Origin: Paenibacillus alvei DSM 29
GTDB lineage: Bacteria > Bacillota > Bacilli > Paenibacillales > Paenibacillaceae
Length of the DNA: 64,000 nucleotides
NCBI RefSeq assembly: GCF_000293805.1
Contig: NZ_AMBZ01000001.1
Span: forward strand, 124,001-188,000
Direction: 5' to 3'
Shown here: positions 62,594 through 64,000 of the stretch, piece after piece
Numbering within the stretch: the stretch's first letter is position 1
Layout of the letters: every line of letters begins with the position of its first letter
Position numbers and translations under genes: made by a program
Notes under the pieces: model-generated
Seen by the model: only the letters and a program-made list of their open reading frames with translations
What the model was told of the DNA's origin: nothing
The model's database searches: none

Positions 62594-64000
62594 TTATGCC
62601 CCACTATGTAACGATAGAGGCGGCTCCTCAAATGCTGCGGGGAAGCGCACAACTGCTTCCGTCCCCTTCCATTTTTCGCTATAAAAATGAATACTTCCTT
62701 TCATAACTTCTATAATTCGGAAGGTAACCATTAGACCTAACCCTGTCCCCTTTGTCTTGTTTGAGAAGTAAGGTTCACCTAATCTGGCAATCTCCTGATT
62801 ATCCATACCAATGCCAGTGTCCTTGACGCAAATGATAATATTCCCCTCTGCTGCATACCCCTCAATTCGAATCGCTCCTCCATCCTGCAGTGCTTCGATG
62901 CTATTCTTGATCAGATTGATAAAGACTTGCTTGAACTTAGAAGAGTTTCCGTAAATAAACAGATCTAGTTCTACGTCCAGATCTATGACTCCACCCTGCA
63001 TATTTGCAAGCGGAGTCAGTATCCCTTCTATTTGCCTGAGCTCATCCCCAACATCCAGAATCACAACATCCTCCAGCTCCGGCTTCGCGAAAGTTAGAAA
63101 ATCAGTTATTATTCCTGAAGCCCGATCAAGCTCAGTTAAGGCTAGCTTCACATATTCCTTTTCCTTGTCATCGGAATGATTTCGCAGAAGTTGAAGGAAT
63201 CCTCGGGTCACTTGGAGCGGATTACGTACTTCATGGGCTACAGAAGCCGCAAGTTCACTGATGATGTGCATCTTTTCGGAGTGCTGCAGCTTACCGTTGT
63301 ACATTTCTAGCTCTTTGGAATACTCAATTACTTGTTCATGGTTGGCAACAATTCGTCTGCCCATAATCATAATAAAGGCAATAACAAAAGCCACAACGCC
63401 CCATTTCCAAATGGTAAGTTCATATTGACCAGATCGAACCAAAAACCAAACTAATTCTCCTAATGTCACTACAGCAAAAACAATAAAGCCAATCGCAAAC
63501 AATATTGCATCCACATTTTTTCGAACAGCATATACAATCGATAGACCAACTAGCAAACACAACTGCAGGACAATAATAATGGCATACACAGTAACTGTAA
63601 GAAAATAAAAGACGCCGTAAAATTGATTGTTCATAGGGGATATGAAAATCACGCCCAAAAGCATAAGGATTCCATATCCTATTTGAAACTTTCGGATTTT
63701 AGAGGTTAGAGAATACGGTCCAGGACCGGTAATTTGTTCAAAATAATAGGTTAACGCAGGAAAGAGAAATTGCATGGCTATATCGAATAAGCGAACAGTA
63801 TACCTTCCATATTCTCCGAAAAAAATATAAATAAATTTTGAATGCGTGATCATAATAATACCCGCACACAATATAACAATATTCAGAGACAACCAGCTCG
63901 GTAAGTCAATGTTGCGAAGACATAGGACACAGATGAACATCACGAGGGCGACAAATATCAAGGAGCTTCCTAGTAGGATATCAATAAGCCCTTGGCTCGC
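62594..64000 (-). CDS. Membrane sensor histidine kinase (partial at right edge)
   Basis: The frame stays open to the window edge, so the N-terminus is missing. The visible 468 residues have seven or so membrane helices (7TMR-DISM-like or sporulation-kinase-like), a linker coiled coil, HisKA with SELAASVAHEVRNPLQVTRG, and HATPase motifs NLIKNSIEALQ, DTGIGM and KGTGLGL. No receiver domain. It converges on the NHLP peptide gene and could sense its product, though this is inference from position only. Confidence 0.85.
   Translation of the reverse strand, partial: ASQGLIDILLGSSLIFVALVMFICVLCLRNIDLPSWLSLNIVILCAGIIMITHSKFIYIFFGEYGRYTVRLFDIAMQFLFPALTYYFEQITGPGPYSLTSKIRKFQIGYGILMLLGVIFISPMNNQFYGVFYFLTVTVYAIIIVLQLCLLVGLSIVYAVRKNVDAILFAIGFIVFAVVTLGELVWFLVRSGQYELTIWKWGVVAFVIAFIMIMGRRIVANHEQVIEYSKELEMYNGKLQHSEKMHIISELAASVAHEVRNPLQVTRGFLQLLRNHSDDKEKEYVKLALTELDRASGIITDFLTFAKPELEDVVILDVGDELRQIEGILTPLANMQGGVIDLDVELDLFIYGNSSKFKQVFINLIKNSIEALQDGGAIRIEGYAAEGNIIICVKDTGIGMDNQEIARLGEPYFSNKTKGTGLGLMVTFRIIEVMKGSIHFYSEKWKGTEAVVRFPAAFEEPPLSLHSGA

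Noticed and set aside
61264-64000. A canonical comQXPA locus
   Set aside because: The peptide has an NHLP-type leader and is longer than ComX, the kinase is on the opposite strand, and no ComA-like regulator is visible. Only an analogy is kept.

Overview
The window looks like a chromosomal segment of a spore-forming Firmicute, most likely Paenibacillus or a close relative (Paenibacillaceae). The grounds are a spore-protease relative (YyaC), CutC, SdpR/SdpI, YtxH, DUF948 and DUF1128 proteins, strong AGGAGG ribosome sites, many TTG/GTG starts, and a sigma-B operon with hybrid-kinase and CheR-type inputs. No rRNA, tRNA or CRISPR array was seen. This taxonomy is inferred from protein resemblance only.

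Region 1 (1-9.55 kb) is the right end of a prophage that continues beyond the left edge. A leftward early module (Cro-like repressor, MerR-type HTH, DUF3102, ORF6C, replisome organizer, G39P-like helicase loader, BRO, AbrB and many tiny overlapping genes) faces a rightward lysogeny module (CI-like repressor, ImmA/IrrE-like protein, tyrosine integrase). Three matched operator-like sites lie between them. The integrase reading frame is broken at several A-tracts.

Region 2 (9.5-26.3 kb) is ordinary chromosome: DedA, a cupredoxin, a D-2-hydroxyacid dehydrogenase, an O-antigen-ligase-like protein with a secreted partner, PilZ, a methyltransferase, an sdpRI pair, a hydrolase, a candidate type I toxin, YyaC, CutC, an asparaginase, a PAP2 phosphatase with a probable frameshift, and YtxH.

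Region 3 (26.3-35.9 kb) is a general-stress control island on the minus strand: receiver-PP2C phosphatase, large hybrid histidine kinase, CheR methyltransferase, receiver-kinase, then rsbV-rsbW-sigB. It resembles the RsbK/RsbM/RsbY logic of the Bacillus cereus group. Sequences matching the sigma-B promoter pattern lie before rsbV, ytxH, the DUF948 gene and the DUF1328 gene, so sigma-B probably controls itself and its neighbours.

Region 4 (35.9-42.9 kb) holds a cystine symporter with a MarR regulator, a secreted three-repeat SH3-like protein, and a drug-resistance-like locus: an MFS exporter behind a structured leader, a macrolide-type glycosyltransferase lacking its donor-binding core, and a MarR regulator. 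The exporter and this MarR gene have near-identical promoters, suggesting one regulator for both.

Region 5 (42.9-61 kb) carries a GT2/GtrA/GT-C glycosylation set, a serine hydrolase next to anhydro-MurNAc kinase, a trans-sulfuration enzyme, a small kinase-like protein, catalase with a half-length Fur-like regulator, a heterodimeric ABC exporter, a methyltransferase, a DUF438/hemerythrin protein and an EcsC protein.

Region 6 (61.2-64 kb) is the most unusual: an isoprenoid-synthase-fold protein with two DDxxD motifs, directly followed by a peptide with an NHLP-type leader and a Cys-free tail containing a single tail Trp. A sensor kinase gene converges on it. This could be a small isoprenoid-modified RiPP or pheromone system, possibly a distant analogue of ComQ/ComX.
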